DNA of 64,000 nt from an uncultured Dokdonella sp. GTDB lineage: Bacteria > Pseudomonadota > Gammaproteobacteria > Xanthomonadales > Rhodanobacteraceae. Every line of letters starts with the position of its first letter. The stretch's first letter is position 1. The notes below the pieces were generated by a model. It made no database searches. It was given only the letters and a program-made list of their open reading frames with translations, and was not told where the DNA came from. Shown piece by piece: positions 9,521-19,772 of this stretch. A program made the position numbers and the translations under genes. Location: NCBI GenBank assembly GCA_934526015.1, contig CAKSZY010000002.1, forward strand, positions 186,001 to 250,000, written 5' to 3'.

Positions 9521-12191
9521 GCTGGGTTCCTGGTGCTGATGCCGACGCCGCATCGAGGCGTTTGCCCAATGCTTCGCGCAGCTTCTGTCCGGTGGCCGCG
9601 TCGAGCGGCCGGTCGTGCGTGTCGGTGACGAGGAAGAAGTCTTCCACGCGCTCGCCGAATGTCGCGATGCGCGCATCATGCACGCGCACGCCGGTGGCAC
9701 GGAAGGCCTGCGCGACCGAGGCGAGCAGGCCGGGACGATCCGAACAGACCAGGCCGACGCGCGTGCGCGCCTGCTCGCTGCTGAAGGTGAGGTGCGCGGC
9801 GATGTGGAAGTGGCGCAGGGCACGCGGGACCGTGCGCCTTGGCGGCAGCTCGTCGAGCACATCGCGCGACAACGCATCGCGCAGGGCGGCCTCGAGCGCC
9901 GCCACCTCGCCGACCCCGGCGAGCGGGCGGCCGCTTGCGTCGAGCAGATAGAACGTGTCGAACACCGTGTCCGCGCGTCCGGCCAGCAGGCGCGCTTCGA
10001 CCACTTCGAGCCGGAAGCGGGCGAGTACCGCGGTGATCGTCGAGAACAGGCCGTCGCGGTCGCGCATGTGCACGAACACCTCGCTGGTGCCGCGCCCGCC
10101 CTCGGCGAGCACGCGCACGAGCGGCCGCGCCGGATCGTCGTGCGTGGCCATCGCGCCGGCCTGCCAGGCGACCTGCTCGGGCCGGTAGCGCAGGAAGCTT
10201 TCATCGGGGAAGCCGTCGAGCACGCGCGCGGCGGTGTCGGCGCCGATGCCCCGGGCGACGAGGATCGCCGTCGCCTGCTGGCGCGTTTCGGCCATGCGCT
10301 CGTCGGCCTGCGGCAATTCACCGGCTTCCTCACGCAGCACGTAGCGCGTCGCCGCATAGAGGTCGGCGAGCAGGCGGTCGCGCCAGCCGTTCCACAGCTT
10401 CGGACTGGTGCCGTTGATGTCGGCGACGGTCAGCAGATAGAGGTAGTCGAGGCGCTCCCAGTCACCGACCTGTTCGGCGAAACGCTCGACGACCGCCGCA
10501 TCGGTGATGTCCTGGCGCTGCGCAACGACGCTCATCAGCAGATGCCAGCGCACCAGCCAGGCGACGCGCTCGACCGCCGCGCTGCCGAGACCGAGCTTCG
10601 TGCAGAACGCACGCGCATCGTCCTCGCCGAGCACCGAGTGATCGCCGCCTCGCCCCTTGGCGATGTCGTGGAACAGCCCGGCGAGCAACAGCAGCGAAAC
10701 CTTCGGCAGGCGCCGGAACACGGCATGCGCGAGCGGAAACGCATCGGCGCCCTCGCTGCCGGCGAAGCGGGCAATGAAGCGCAGCACGCGCAGGGTGTGC
10801 TCGTCGACCGTGTAGACGTGGAACAGGTCGTACTGCATGCGCCCGGTGACGCGGGCAAAGCCCGGCACCAGCCGCGCGAGCACGCCATGGCGCGCCATCG
10901 CCGCCAGCGACTCGACGGCCGGCGCACCGAGTTCCAGCAGGTCGCGCAACGCCGCGTACACGGCCGGGTGCTCGAGATCGAAACCCTCATCGGCCAGGCA
11001 AAGGCGCACGAGGCGCATGGCATTCGCACGCAGGCCGCGCACCCCGCTTTCGCGCGCGAACAGTGCATAGAGTTCGATCAGCGCCTGCGGCTGCGTGCGC
11101 AGGCGCGCCGCATCGACCACGTCGAGGCGGTCGCCGATGCGCGCGAAGCCGCCCGCCAGCGGCAGCGTCGGCGAGTGCGGCGGCGCCAGCATCTCGCTGC
11201 AGCGCGCGAGCAGTTCCTCGTTGATGGCGCTGATCCGGCGCGCGGCACGGAAATAGTCCTGCATGCACTGTTCGACGGCGAGGTTGTCGGCGTGCTCGTC
11301 GCGATAGCCGAGCGCGGCGGCGAGTTCGCGCTGGTAGTCGAACAGCAGGCGCTCCTCGGAGCGGCGCGCGAGCAGGTGCAGGGCCTCGCGGATGCGGAAC
11401 AGCGTGGCCCGCGCCGCAGCGAGCGCGTCGACCTCGACCGCATCGAGCAGGCCCGCCTCGGCCATCGCCGCGTGCTCGCCGGAGCCGGCGATGGCGCGCC
11501 CGAGCCAGCCGATCATCTGCAGGTCGCGCAGGCCGCCCGGCCCTTCCTTGAGTTGCGGCTCGAGGTTGTAGGCGGTATCGCCGAAGCGCAGGTGGCGCGC
11601 GGCCTGCTCGGCCTGCTTGACGGCGAGGAAGCGTGCCGGCGCCCACAGGCCCTCGTCGGGCAGACTGCCGAGCAGGCTCCCGGCCAGCGCGCGCGCGCCT
11701 TCCAGCCAGCGCGCTTCGAGCAGGTTGGTGTACACGCCGACGTCGGCGGCGGCCAGCGCGCGGCAGCCGGCGAGGTCGCGCACGGCGAGGCCGGGTTTCA
11801 GTCCGATGTCCCACAGGCAGGTGGCGAAGGCCTCGATCGCGCGCAACAGCCGCGGCGGCGGATCCGGCACGGTGAGGATCAGCAGGTCGACGTCCGAATG
11901 GGGAAACAGTTCGCCGCGCCCGAAGCCGCCGACCGCCAGCAGGCTGGCTTCGCCGCTGTCGCCGAGCCAGGACTGCCAGACATAGGCGAGCACGCGGCGG
12001 ACCGCTTCGGCACGCGCACGCACCAGATCGGTGGCCGCGGCGCCATCGCGGAAGGCGCCGGCGAGGTCGCGGTCGCAGTCGGCGAGGTACTGGCGCAAGG
12101 CGAGCCGGGCCGGACCGACCACGCCGCCACGGGGCACCGCCGCCGCAAGGCGCGGCAGGACGGGGACCGGCACCGGTGCGGCGGCGGCCAT
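9507..12191 (-). CDS. glnD: Bifunctional uridylyltransferase/uridylyl-removing enzyme for PII
   Basis: 894 residues (E. coli 890). It senses glutamine and uridylylates or de-uridylylates PII proteins, controlling nitrogen assimilation. In order: nucleotidyltransferase domain with [19 protein letters not shown] (about residues 75-95), central helical domain, HD domain with [12 protein letters not shown] (about residue 505), and two C-terminal ACT domains ([14 protein letters not shown] near 820). Start ATG 12191 lies 11 bp after the map stop; a longer in-frame extension upstream overlaps map and is not protein-like. The last codons overlap dapD. Confidence 0.96.
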
Positions 12192-12202
12192 GGCCGGCGG
12201 CC

Positions 12203-12970
12203 TCAGGCCGCCTGCGGCCAGGGCGTCAGGATCTCGAAACCGTCGTCGGTGACGGTGATCGTGTGTTCCCACTGCGCCGACAGCGAGTGGTCGCGGGTGA
12301 CCACGGTCCAGCCGTCCGGCAGCAGGCGCGTGTGCGGCTTGCCGGCATTGATCATCGGCTCGACGGTGAAGGTCATGCCCTTCTGCAGGGTCAGGCCGGT
12401 GCCGGCCTTGCCGTAGTGCAGGACCTGCGGATCCTCGTGATAGACCTGTCCGATGCCGTGGCCGCAGTACTCCTTCACCACCGAGAAACCGTGCGACTCG
12501 GCAAAACGCTGGATCGCCTGGCCGATGTCGCCGAGGGTGGCGCCGGGACGGACCACGCCGATGCCCTTCATCATCGCCTCGAAGGTCGTCTCGACGAGCC
12601 GGCGCGCGAGCACCGACGGCGTGCCGACGAAATACATGCGGCTGGTGTCGCCATGCCAGCCGTCCTTGATGACGGTGACGTCGATGTTGATGATGTCGCC
12701 GTCCTTGAGGATCTTGTTCGGCGCCGGAATCCCGTGGCAGATCACGTGGTTGACCGAGGTGCACACGGTCTTCGGGAAGCCCTTGTAGCCGACGTTGGCC
12801 GGAATCGCCTTCTGCACGTCGACGATGTGGTCGTGGCAGATGCGGTCGAGCTCCTCGGTGCTGACTCCGGGGCGGACGTGCGGCCCGATCATCTCGAGCA
12901 CCTCGGCGGCCAGGCGGCCGGCGACGCGCATCTTCTCGATCTGTTCGGGGGTCTTGATGGTGACGGCCAT
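12203..12970 (-). CDS. map: Type I methionine aminopeptidase
   Basis: 255 residues, the typical compact bacterial length. It removes the initiator methionine from nascent proteins as a cytoplasmic dimetal enzyme. Metal ligands sit in NIDVTVIKDGWHGDTSRMY (two Asp), GHGIGQVYHEDP (His), the TVEPMIN segment (Glu) and the QWEHT segment (Glu). It is the first gene of the five-gene minus-strand run. The opposite-facing rpsB-tsf pair starts 465 bp away across a large inverted repeat, a gene pairing common in bacteria. Confidence 0.97.
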   Translation of the reverse strand: MAVTIKTPEQIEKMRVAGRLAAEVLEMIGPHVRPGVSTEELDRICHDHIVDVQKAIPANVGYKGFPKTVCTSVNHVICHGIPAPNKILKDGDIINIDVTVIKDGWHGDTSRMYFVGTPSVLARRLVETTFEAMMKGIGVVRPGATLGDIGQAIQRFAESHGFSVVKEYCGHGIGQVYHEDPQVLHYGKAGTGLTLQKGMTFTVEPMINAGKPHTRLLPDGWTVVTRDHSLSAQWEHTITVTDDGFEILTPWPQAA

Positions 12971-13034
12971 GGGGACTGCGGGCGGCGGTGGGCCGCCTAG
13001 TCTAGAGGGACCGGCGGCGAGGGGCCAGAAATCC

Positions 13035-13235
13035 GGGGGCTAGGGGCTGGGGACTAGGGGCTAGGGGCTAGGGGCTAGGGGCTAGGGGCGAGGGCGCGAC
13101 AACCGTGCCTTGTCCCATCCGAACATGTGGTACAGCCACTGTCGCGCCGATTCGTGCTTGTCCCTGTCGCCGATTTTCGCGCCCTAGCCCCTAGCCCCTA
13201 GCCCCTAGCCCCTAGCCCCTAGCCCCCAGCCCCTA
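13035..13235. repeat. Large inverted repeat with arms of tandem GGGGCTA heptads (element 1)
   Basis: The left arm (about 13035-13099) consists of GGGGCTA units in tandem; the right arm (13177-13235) is its near-perfect reverse complement. The arms close on an inner stem of AGGGCGCGA (13091-13099) with TCGCGCCCT (13177-13185). The 77-bp spacer has no coding potential. With runs of four G every 7 bases, the plus-strand left arm fits an intramolecular G-quadruplex pattern. A second copy of the design lies at 26424-26630. The element fills most of the map-rpsB gap and its right arm reaches the rpsB promoter region. It encodes no transposase. Confidence 0.9.
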
Positions 13236-13243
13236 CCTCAAGC

Positions 13244-13435
13244 TACAATCCCGCAGTTCCCCTGCCGTGGAACAAATCCACACACGTTCCGATACCGTTG
13301 TCGGGGTGCTTCCGCCGCGCGCCATGCCGCCCGGCCGGAGGTCGCCAACGCTGGGAACGTGGAGGTCCCCAACCCCGGGCATCAACCGCCGCACATGACG
13401 CCGGCGTGATCGCCCATCGATGGAGTTCCAGCACC
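13244..13435 (+). promoter_or_regulatory. rpsB promoter -10 and leader region
   Basis: TACAAT at 13244-13249 is a good -10 box; no convincing -35 is visible because that position falls in the heptad repeat. The following leader of about 180 nt is long for this window and contains an 8-bp pairing, CACGTTCC (13283-13290) with GGAACGTG (13354-13361). S2 represses its own rpsB-tsf message through the leader in E. coli, so a structured autoregulatory leader is plausible here; that is inference from family knowledge plus this pairing. The reading between the -10 and the ATG shows no gene. Confidence 0.5.
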
Positions 13436-14314
13436 ATGCCTCAAGTCACCATGCGCCAGATGCTCGAAGCGGGCGTCCACTTCGGCCACCAGACCCGTTA
13501 CTGGAATCCCCGCATGGCGCCGTACATCTTCGGCGCGCGCGGTCGCATCCACATCATCAACCTCGAGAAGACCCTGCCGCTGTTCACCGACGCGATGAAC
13601 TTCGTGTCGGGACTGGCGCAGAAGCGCGGCACCCTGCTGTTCGTCGGCACCAAGCGTTCCGCGCGCGAGGCGATCAAGGAAGAGGCGGCGCGTTGCGGCC
13701 AGCCGTACGTCGCCGCACGCTGGCTCGGCGGCATGCTGACCAACTTCCGCACGGTCAAGCAGTCGATCGCCCGCCTCAAGGAGATCGAGGCCATGGCCAC
13801 CGACGGCAGCTACGGCAAGCTGGTCAAGCACGAAGTGCTGCGCATCGAGCGCGAGCGCGAGAAGCTCGAGAAGTCGCTCGGCGGCATCAAGGACATGAAC
13901 CGCCTGCCGGACGCCCTGTTCGTCATCGACATCGGCCACGAGAACATCGCCGTCGAGGAAGCCAAGAAGCTCGGCATCCCGGTCGTCGCCGTGGTCGACA
14001 CCAACTACGACCCGAGCCTGGTCGACTACGCGATCCCCGGCAATGACGACGCCATCCGCGCCGTGCAGCTGTACGCTCGCGCCGTCGCCGACGCCGTGCT
14101 CGAAGGCAAGGCCGCGGCGCCGGCCGCCGCGATCGGCAACGACGAGTTCGTCGAACTCGACGCCGAGGGCAACCCGGTCGCCAAGGTCGACGACCGCCGC
14201 AAGCCGGCCCCGCGCGGCAAGGCACCGGCCAAGCGCGGCGCACCGCCGGCGGGCCGCCGTCCGGCCGCCGCCAAGCCGCGCAGCGACGCCAAGCCGGCCG
14301 AAACCGCGGAGTGA
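13436..14314 (+). CDS. rpsB: 30S ribosomal protein S2 with basic C-terminal extension
   Basis: 292 residues against 241 in E. coli. The conserved S2 core runs from [20 protein letters not shown] to about residue 245. After it comes a low-complexity tail of about 45 residues rich in Lys, Arg, Pro and Ala, probably disordered on the ribosome surface. Xanthomonas-type S2 proteins also have a tail, but its length here is notable. ATG 13436 is chosen because the S2 family starts exactly there; the frame is open upstream without family similarity. It forms a unit with tsf, 156 bp downstream. Confidence 0.97.
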   Translation: MPQVTMRQMLEAGVHFGHQTRYWNPRMAPYIFGARGRIHIINLEKTLPLFTDAMNFVSGLAQKRGTLLFVGTKRSAREAIKEEAARCGQPYVAARWLGGMLTNFRTVKQSIARLKEIEAMATDGSYGKLVKHEVLRIEREREKLEKSLGGIKDMNRLPDALFVIDIGHENIAVEEAKKLGIPVVAVVDTNYDPSLVDYAIPGNDDAIRAVQLYARAVADAVLEGKAAAPAAAIGNDEFVELDAEGNPVAKVDDRRKPAPRGKAPAKRGAPPAGRRPAAAKPRSDAKPAETAE

Positions 14315-14470
14315 CCGCGGTCGTCGGCGCCGCGCCACGCGCGGCTCCGACGCGGGCCCGTCATCGAGTCCGCCCATGCTGATTCCGGCTGCACCGGCCG
14401 ATGCCGGTGCGCCGGTCCGACTTCCTTTCCGCGCGGCATCCCCGGCCGCGCATTCAATTCGAGGTATGCG

Positions 14471-15340
14471 ATGGAAATCACCGCCCAGATGGTCAAGGAG
14501 CTGCGCGAGCGCTCCGGCGCCGGCATGATGGAATGCAAGAAGGCCCTGGCCCAGAACGACGGCAACATCGAGGCCGCGATCGAGTGGCTGCGCAAGCAGG
14601 GCCTGGCCAAGGCCGACAAGAAGGCCGATCGCGTCGCCGCCGAGGGCCGCATCGTGCTCGGCCAGGTGCCCGGCAAGGCCGTGCTCGTCGAGATCAACAG
14701 CGAGACCGACTTCGTCGCCAAGGACGAGAACTTCCTCGCCTTCACCGAAAACGTCGCCGCGGCGGCGATCGGCGCGGCCGACATCGAGGCGTTGAAGGGC
14801 GCCCCGTATGCGACCGGCGGCACGGTCGAGGAAGCCCGCGCGGCGGTCATTGCCAAGGTCGGCGAGAACGTCCAGGTGCGCCGCCTCGTGCGTCTGGACA
14901 GCGCCCACACCCTGGCCGGCTACCTGCACGGCGGCCGCATCGGCGTGCTGGTCGAGCTGAAGGGCGGCTCGCCCGAGCTTGCCCGCAACCTCGCCATGCA
15001 CATCGCCGCGATGAACCCTCCGTACATCGCCGCGGAGAACGTGCCGGCCGAGTTCATCGCCAAGGAAAAGGAGATCGAGCTCGCCAAGATGTCCGAGAAG
15101 GACAAGGCCAAGCCGGCCGACATCCTCGAGAAGATCATCAGCGGCAAGATCAACAAGATCGTCAACGAGGTCACCCTGACCGGCCAGTCTTACGTGCTCG
15201 ATACCGACCAGACCGTCGGCGCCGTGCTGAAGAAGGAAGGCGCCGAGGTGCTCGCGTTCCACCGCATTGCGGTCGGCGAAGGCATCGAGAAGGTGGTCGA
15301 GGACTACGCCGCCGAGGTCGCCAAGGCAATGCAGGTCTGA
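14471..15340 (+). CDS. tsf: Elongation factor Ts
   Basis: 289 residues (E. coli 283). It is the guanine-nucleotide exchange factor that recycles EF-Tu. The N-terminal UBA-like domain is clear ([20 protein letters not shown], then ECKKAL). The core contains the [10 protein letters not shown] motif near residue 80, which contacts EF-Tu. Start ATG 14471 follows a GAGGTATGCG sequence giving a usable ribosome binding site. It ends 28 bp before a strong intrinsic terminator, so it closes the rpsB-tsf operon. Confidence 0.97.
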   Translation: MEITAQMVKELRERSGAGMMECKKALAQNDGNIEAAIEWLRKQGLAKADKKADRVAAEGRIVLGQVPGKAVLVEINSETDFVAKDENFLAFTENVAAAAIGAADIEALKGAPYATGGTVEEARAAVIAKVGENVQVRRLVRLDSAHTLAGYLHGGRIGVLVELKGGSPELARNLAMHIAAMNPPYIAAENVPAEFIAKEKEIELAKMSEKDKAKPADILEKIISGKINKIVNEVTLTGQSYVLDTDQTVGAVLKKEGAEVLAFHRIAVGEGIEKVVEDYAAEVAKAMQV

Positions 15341-15367
15341 GGCCACGCCCACGCGCGCGGGACCACG

Positions 15368-15395
15368 AAGGCCGCGGACATCCGCGGCCTTTTTC
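15368..15395 (+). terminator. Rho-independent terminator of rpsB-tsf
   Basis: An 11-bp perfect stem, AAGGCCGCGGA paired with TCCGCGGCCTT, has a 2-nt apex between the arms and runs into TTTTT. It starts 28 bp after the tsf stop. The same stem sequence is used after sucD at 58243-58273. Confidence 0.9.
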
Positions 15396-15442
15396 CCGGC
15401 ACCCGCTCACGGGCGACCGGGCGTCGCAATGACGATGCAAAG

Positions 15443-15523
15443 GCATCACGGCTGAAGCCGTTTCCTGCAGCGTTTCGTTCGGCCCCGCATGATTCCCGCG
15501 GGAAACGGCTTCAGCCGTGATGC
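15443..15523. repeat. REP-like inverted repeat between tsf and pyrH
   Basis: Two perfect 23-nt inverted arms (15443-15465 and 15501-15523) are separated by 35 nt. Each arm contains CGGCTGAAGCCG, itself a palindrome, the core I associate with REP sequences of Pseudomonas and Xanthomonadales. The paired, head-to-head layout resembles a BIME. REP elements are mobilised by RAYT tyrosine transposases; none is in this window. It lies 41 bp before the pyrH -10 box and lacks a U-tract, so it is not a simple terminator. Confidence 0.8.
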
Positions 15524-15563
15524 TCCCGGATACGGCGTGGTTCGCGCAGCGCGCCCGTCCCGC

Positions 15564-15569
15564 TACAAT
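15564..15569 (+). promoter_or_regulatory. pyrH promoter -10 box
   Basis: TACAAT lies 28 bp before the pyrH ATG. The hexamer at the matching -35 position with a 17-bp spacer is TTCGCG, a weak match. A promoter is expected here because a terminator and a REP-like repeat separate pyrH from tsf. Confidence 0.45.
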
Positions 15570-15597
15570 GCGCCGGTTTGCCCGCCCGGAGAGGACC

Positions 15598-16314
15598 ATG
15601 GCCGCGATCCAGTACCAGCGCATCCTGCTCAAGCTCTCCGGCGAAGCCCTCATGGGCGAGGGCGACTACGGCATCGATCCCAAGGTCATCCACCGCCTCG
15701 CCCGAGAGATCCTCGAGGTGCAGCGCGCCGGCATCGAGGTCGGCGTGGTCATCGGCGGCGGCAACATCTTCCGCGGCGCCGGGCTTGCCGCCAGCGGCAT
15801 GGACCGCGTCACCGGCGACCACATGGGCATGCTGGCCACGGTCATGAACGCGCTGGCCATGCAGGACGCCATCGAGAAGGCCGGCGGCACCGCGCGCACG
15901 ATGAGCGCGATCAAGATCAACGAGGTCTGCGAGGACTTCATCCGCCGGCGTGCGATCCGCCACCTCGAGAAGGGGCGCATCGTGCTGTTCGCGGCCGGCA
16001 CCGGCAACCCGTTCTTCACCACCGATTCGGCCGCCGCTCTGCGCGCGATCGAGATCGGCGCCGACCTGCTGCTGAAGGCGACCAAGGTCGACGGCGTCTA
16101 CACCGCCGATCCGGCCAGGGACCCGCGCGCCACGCGTTACGAGCGCCTCAGCTACGAGGAAGTCATCCAGCGCAACCTGCAGGTGATGGACACCAGCGCG
16201 ATCGCCCTGTGCCGCGACCACCATGTGCCGCTGCGCATCTACGACATGTCGCGCGAAGGCGACCTCATGCGCATCATGCATGGCGAAGCGGTCGGCACCC
16301 TCGTCACCGACTGA
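15598..16314 (+). CDS. pyrH: UMP kinase
   Basis: 238 residues, normal for bacterial UMP kinase (E. coli 241). It phosphorylates UMP to UDP for pyrimidine nucleotide synthesis; it is a hexamer of the amino-acid kinase fold. Visible motifs are [12 protein letters not shown] (phosphate-binding N-terminus), [10 protein letters not shown] near residue 55, and [13 protein letters not shown] near 135. ATG 15598 follows GGAGAGGACC; an in-frame ATG 81 bp upstream adds a non-conserved extension and lacks a ribosome binding site. The order pyrH-frr-uppS-cdsA-dxr is the classic one. Confidence 0.97.
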   Translation: MAAIQYQRILLKLSGEALMGEGDYGIDPKVIHRLAREILEVQRAGIEVGVVIGGGNIFRGAGLAASGMDRVTGDHMGMLATVMNALAMQDAIEKAGGTARTMSAIKINEVCEDFIRRRAIRHLEKGRIVLFAAGTGNPFFTTDSAAALRAIEIGADLLLKATKVDGVYTADPARDPRATRYERLSYEEVIQRNLQVMDTSAIALCRDHHVPLRIYDMSREGDLMRIMHGEAVGTLVTD

Positions 16315-16360
16315 CGCCCGGCGCACTTGCGCGCCGCGGCACGGGCGCGGCGGGCGCCGC

Positions 16361-16369
16361 TGCTATACT
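16361..16369 (+). promoter_or_regulatory. frr promoter with extended -10
   Basis: TGCTATACT is an extended -10 element (TGn before TATACT) 33 bp upstream of the frr start. No -35 is needed for this promoter class and none is evident. It would allow frr and the downstream envelope genes to be transcribed separately from pyrH. Confidence 0.5.
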
Positions 16370-16401
16370 CCGGCGGATATCGAAACCGCAGGAACAGCGC
16401 C

Positions 16402-16959
16402 ATGCTCGACCCGATCAAGAAGGACGCCCAGCAGCGCATGACCAAGAGCGTCGAGGCGCTGCGCCAGGAACTGACCCATCTGCGCACCGGCCGCGCGAGC
16501 GCCGCCCTGCTCGAGCCGCTGCGGGTCAACTACTACGGCTCCGAAGTGCCGCTGAACCAGGTCGCCAGCGTCGCCATCGCCGACGCGCGCTCGCTGACCA
16601 TCACCCCGTACGAGAAGCCGATGATCGCGCCGATCGAGAAGGCGATCCTCGCCTCCAACCTCGGCCTGACCCCGACCACGGTCGGTCTGGTCATCCGCAT
16701 CAGCATCCCGCCGCTGACCGAACAGCGCCGCAAGGAACTCGCCAAGCATGTCTCCGGCGAGGGCGAGAACGCCAAGGTGGCGGTGCGCAACGTGCGCCGC
16801 GACGCGATCCACCACGTCAAGGAACTGCTGAAGGACCGCAAGGTCACCGAAGACGACGCACGTCGCGCCGAGGACGACATCCAGAAGCTGACCGACCGCG
16901 CCGTCAAGGACGTCGACGAGGTGGTGAAGAAGAAGGAAGACGAACTCCTGGCGATGTGA
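16402..16959 (+). CDS. frr: Ribosome recycling factor
   Basis: 185 residues, exactly the family length. With EF-G it splits post-termination ribosomes. The sequence is typical throughout: MLDPIKKDAQQRMTKSVEAL at the start of helix 1, LRTGRASAALL, PYEKPMIAPIEKAI and a long C-terminal helix ending in VDEVVKKKEDELL. ATG 16402 is the family start; an upstream in-frame start adds unconserved residues. uppS follows after 25 bp. Confidence 0.97.
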   Translation: MLDPIKKDAQQRMTKSVEALRQELTHLRTGRASAALLEPLRVNYYGSEVPLNQVASVAIADARSLTITPYEKPMIAPIEKAILASNLGLTPTTVGLVIRISIPPLTEQRRKELAKHVSGEGENAKVAVRNVRRDAIHHVKELLKDRKVTEDDARRAEDDIQKLTDRAVKDVDEVVKKKEDELLAM

Positions 16960-16984
16960 GCCACGCCGCCCCGGAGCGCCGCGC

Positions 16985-17737
<753 letters not shown>

Positions 17738-17751
17738 AGGGGACGGCCAAC

Positions 17752-18576
17752 GTGAAGCAACGCATCCTCACCGCCCTCGTGCTGACGCCGATCGCGGTCG
17801 CGATCATCCTGCTGGCGCCGACGCCGCTGTTCGCCGCCATCGTCGCCATCGCCTTCCTGCTCGCCCTGTGGGAGTGGACGCGACTGGTCGGCCTCGAGTC
17901 GATGCCGGCGCGCATCGTCGCGACCATGGTCGGCGCGCTGCTGCTCGGCGCGGCCTGGTACTTGCGCGACGAGGGCATCTGGCCGGCGCTGATCGGCCTC
18001 GGACTGGCCTGGTGGCTGGTTTCGCTGGCCTGGTTGCGCAGCCACTCGTTCGCCGCCTCGCCCTCGCCGGCCAACCGCGTGCTCAAGCTGGTCGTCGGCT
18101 ATCTCGTCATCGTGCCGGCATGGGTCGCCCTGCTGGCGATCCACTCGATCGACCCGCTCGGCCACTGGTGGGCCCTGTTCGCGCTCGCCCTGGTCTGGGC
18201 CGCCGACACCTTCGCCTACTTCGCCGGCAGCCGCTTCGGCCGGCGCAAGCTGGCCCCGCGCATCAGTCCCGGCAAGACGGTCGAGGGCGCGATCGGCGCC
18301 TTCGCCGGCGGCGCCCTGGTGGCCGTCGCCGGCGGATGGCTGCTCGACCAGCGCGGCCTCGCGCTCGTCCTGCTGGTCGCCCTCGCCGTGCTGACCCTGG
18401 CGGCGTCGATCATCGGCGACCTCGTCGAAAGCCTGGTCAAGCGCCAGGCCAACGTGAAGGATTCGGGCGCCCTGTTTCCCGGCCATGGCGGCCTGCTCGA
18501 CCGCCTCGACAGCGTGTTCGCGGCCATGCCGGTGTTCGCCGCCGGCAAGATGCTGATCGATACCTGCGCACCATGA
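17752..18576 (+). CDS. cdsA: Phosphatidate cytidylyltransferase
   Basis: 274 residues, integral membrane with about eight hydrophobic helices. It makes CDP-diacylglycerol from phosphatidate and CTP, the precursor of all phospholipids. The family signature is at the C-terminal side: [20 protein letters not shown] (about residue 165) and [18 protein letters not shown] before [13 protein letters not shown]. The start is GTG 17752 because AAGGGGAC lies just upstream and the hydrophobic N-terminus begins there; extension into uppS is not conserved. It overlaps dxr by 4 bp. Confidence 0.96.
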   Translation: MKQRILTALVLTPIAVAIILLAPTPLFAAIVAIAFLLALWEWTRLVGLESMPARIVATMVGALLLGAAWYLRDEGIWPALIGLGLAWWLVSLAWLRSHSFAASPSPANRVLKLVVGYLVIVPAWVALLAIHSIDPLGHWWALFALALVWAADTFAYFAGSRFGRRKLAPRISPGKTVEGAIGAFAGGALVAVAGGWLLDQRGLALVLLVALAVLTLAASIIGDLVESLVKRQANVKDSGALFPGHGGLLDRLDSVFAAMPVFAAGKMLIDTCAP

Positions 18577-19751
18577 GGCGCATCGCCCTTCTCGGCGCCA
18601 CCGGCTCGATCGGCGGCAGCACGCTCGACCTCGTCGCCCGCCATCCGGACCGCTTCGAAGCCAGCGTGCTGGCCGCGCACCGCAACGTCGACGCGCTGGC
18701 CGCGCTGTGCCAGCGCTTCCGCCCGGGCTGGGCGGTGATTGCCGACGCCTCGCTGGAAGCCGCCCTGCGCGAGCGCATCGCCGGCCACGGCCTGCCGACG
18801 CGCGTGCTGGCCGGACCGTCCGGCCTGGTCGAGGCCGCCACCCTGGCCGGAGTCGACACCGTGGTCGCGGCCATCGTCGGCGCCGCCGGCCTCGAATCGA
18901 CGCTCGCCGCGGCGCGCGCCGGCAAGCGCCTGCTGCTGGCCAACAAGGAAGCAATCGTCATGGCCGGGCCGCTGCTGCTGGCCGCCCTCGCCGAAGGCGG
19001 TGGCGAACTGCTGCCGCTGGATTCCGAACACAACGCGCTGTTCCAGTGCCTGCCTGGCGGACGCCCGGCGCTCGCCCCGGCCGGGGTGCGCCGCCTCGTG
19101 CTGACCGCCTCCGGCGGCCCGTTCCGCGGCCGCACACGCAGCGAACTCGCCGCGGTCACGCCGGCCATGGCCTGCGCGCACCCGAACTGGAGCATGGGCC
19201 GCAAGATCTCGGTCGATTCGGCCACCCTGATGAACAAGGGCCTCGAGGTCATCGAAGCGCACTTCCTGTTCGGCGCGCCGCCGGAAGCGATCGACGTGGT
19301 CGTGCATCCGCAGAGCATCGTCCATTCGCTGGTCGAGTACCTCGACGGCTCGCTGCTCGCCCAGCTCGGCCATCCCGACATGCGCACGGCGATCGCGCAT
19401 GCCCTGGCCTGGCCCGAGCGCGTCGAATCGGGCGTGCGCCGGCTCGACCTCGTCGCCCTCGGCCAGCTCGGTTTCGAGGCAACGGACCGCGCCACCTTCG
19501 CCTGCCTCGACCTGGCCTATGCCGCCTTGCGCGCCGGCGGCAGCGCACCGGCCACGCTGAATGCGGCGAACGAGGAGGCGGTGTCCGCATTCCTCGACGG
19601 GCGGTTGCCGTTCCTCGCCATCGCCGACGTCGTCGGCGAATGCCTGGCACGCCTGCCGGCCATCCCGGTGCGCGATCTCGCCGGCCTGCTTGACGGTGAT
19701 TTAACCGCGCGCCGCGAGGCACAACGTATCATTGCCGCAATGGCGGGCTGA
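18573..19751 (+). CDS. dxr: 1-deoxy-D-xylulose 5-phosphate reductoisomerase
   Basis: 392 residues. It makes methylerythritol phosphate, the first committed step of the non-mevalonate isoprenoid pathway, with NADPH and a divalent metal. The N-terminal [15 protein letters not shown] is the dinucleotide-binding loop. Metal and substrate motifs are [12 protein letters not shown] near 125, [15 protein letters not shown] near 145, [20 protein letters not shown] near 210 and the [11 protein letters not shown] motif near 330. ATG 18573 overlaps the cdsA stop in ATGA. It feeds isoprenoid precursors to uppS in the same operon. Confidence 0.97.
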   Translation: MRRIALLGATGSIGGSTLDLVARHPDRFEASVLAAHRNVDALAALCQRFRPGWAVIADASLEAALRERIAGHGLPTRVLAGPSGLVEAATLAGVDTVVAAIVGAAGLESTLAAARAGKRLLLANKEAIVMAGPLLLAALAEGGGELLPLDSEHNALFQCLPGGRPALAPAGVRRLVLTASGGPFRGRTRSELAAVTPAMACAHPNWSMGRKISVDSATLMNKGLEVIEAHFLFGAPPEAIDVVVHPQSIVHSLVEYLDGSLLAQLGHPDMRTAIAHALAWPERVESGVRRLDLVALGQLGFEATDRATFACLDLAYAALRAGGSAPATLNAANEEAVSAFLDGRLPFLAIADVVGECLARLPAIPVRDLAGLLDGDLTARREAQRIIAAMAG

Positions 19752-19772
19752 TCCCGGCCCCGGTTGGTACCC

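Noticed and set aside
13035-13235. CRISPR array
   Set aside because: Units are 7 bp without unique spacers and form inverted arms; no cas genes are present.
15443-15523. A second intrinsic terminator after tsf
   Set aside because: The arms lie 35 nt apart and no U-run follows; the palindromic core fits REP elements better.
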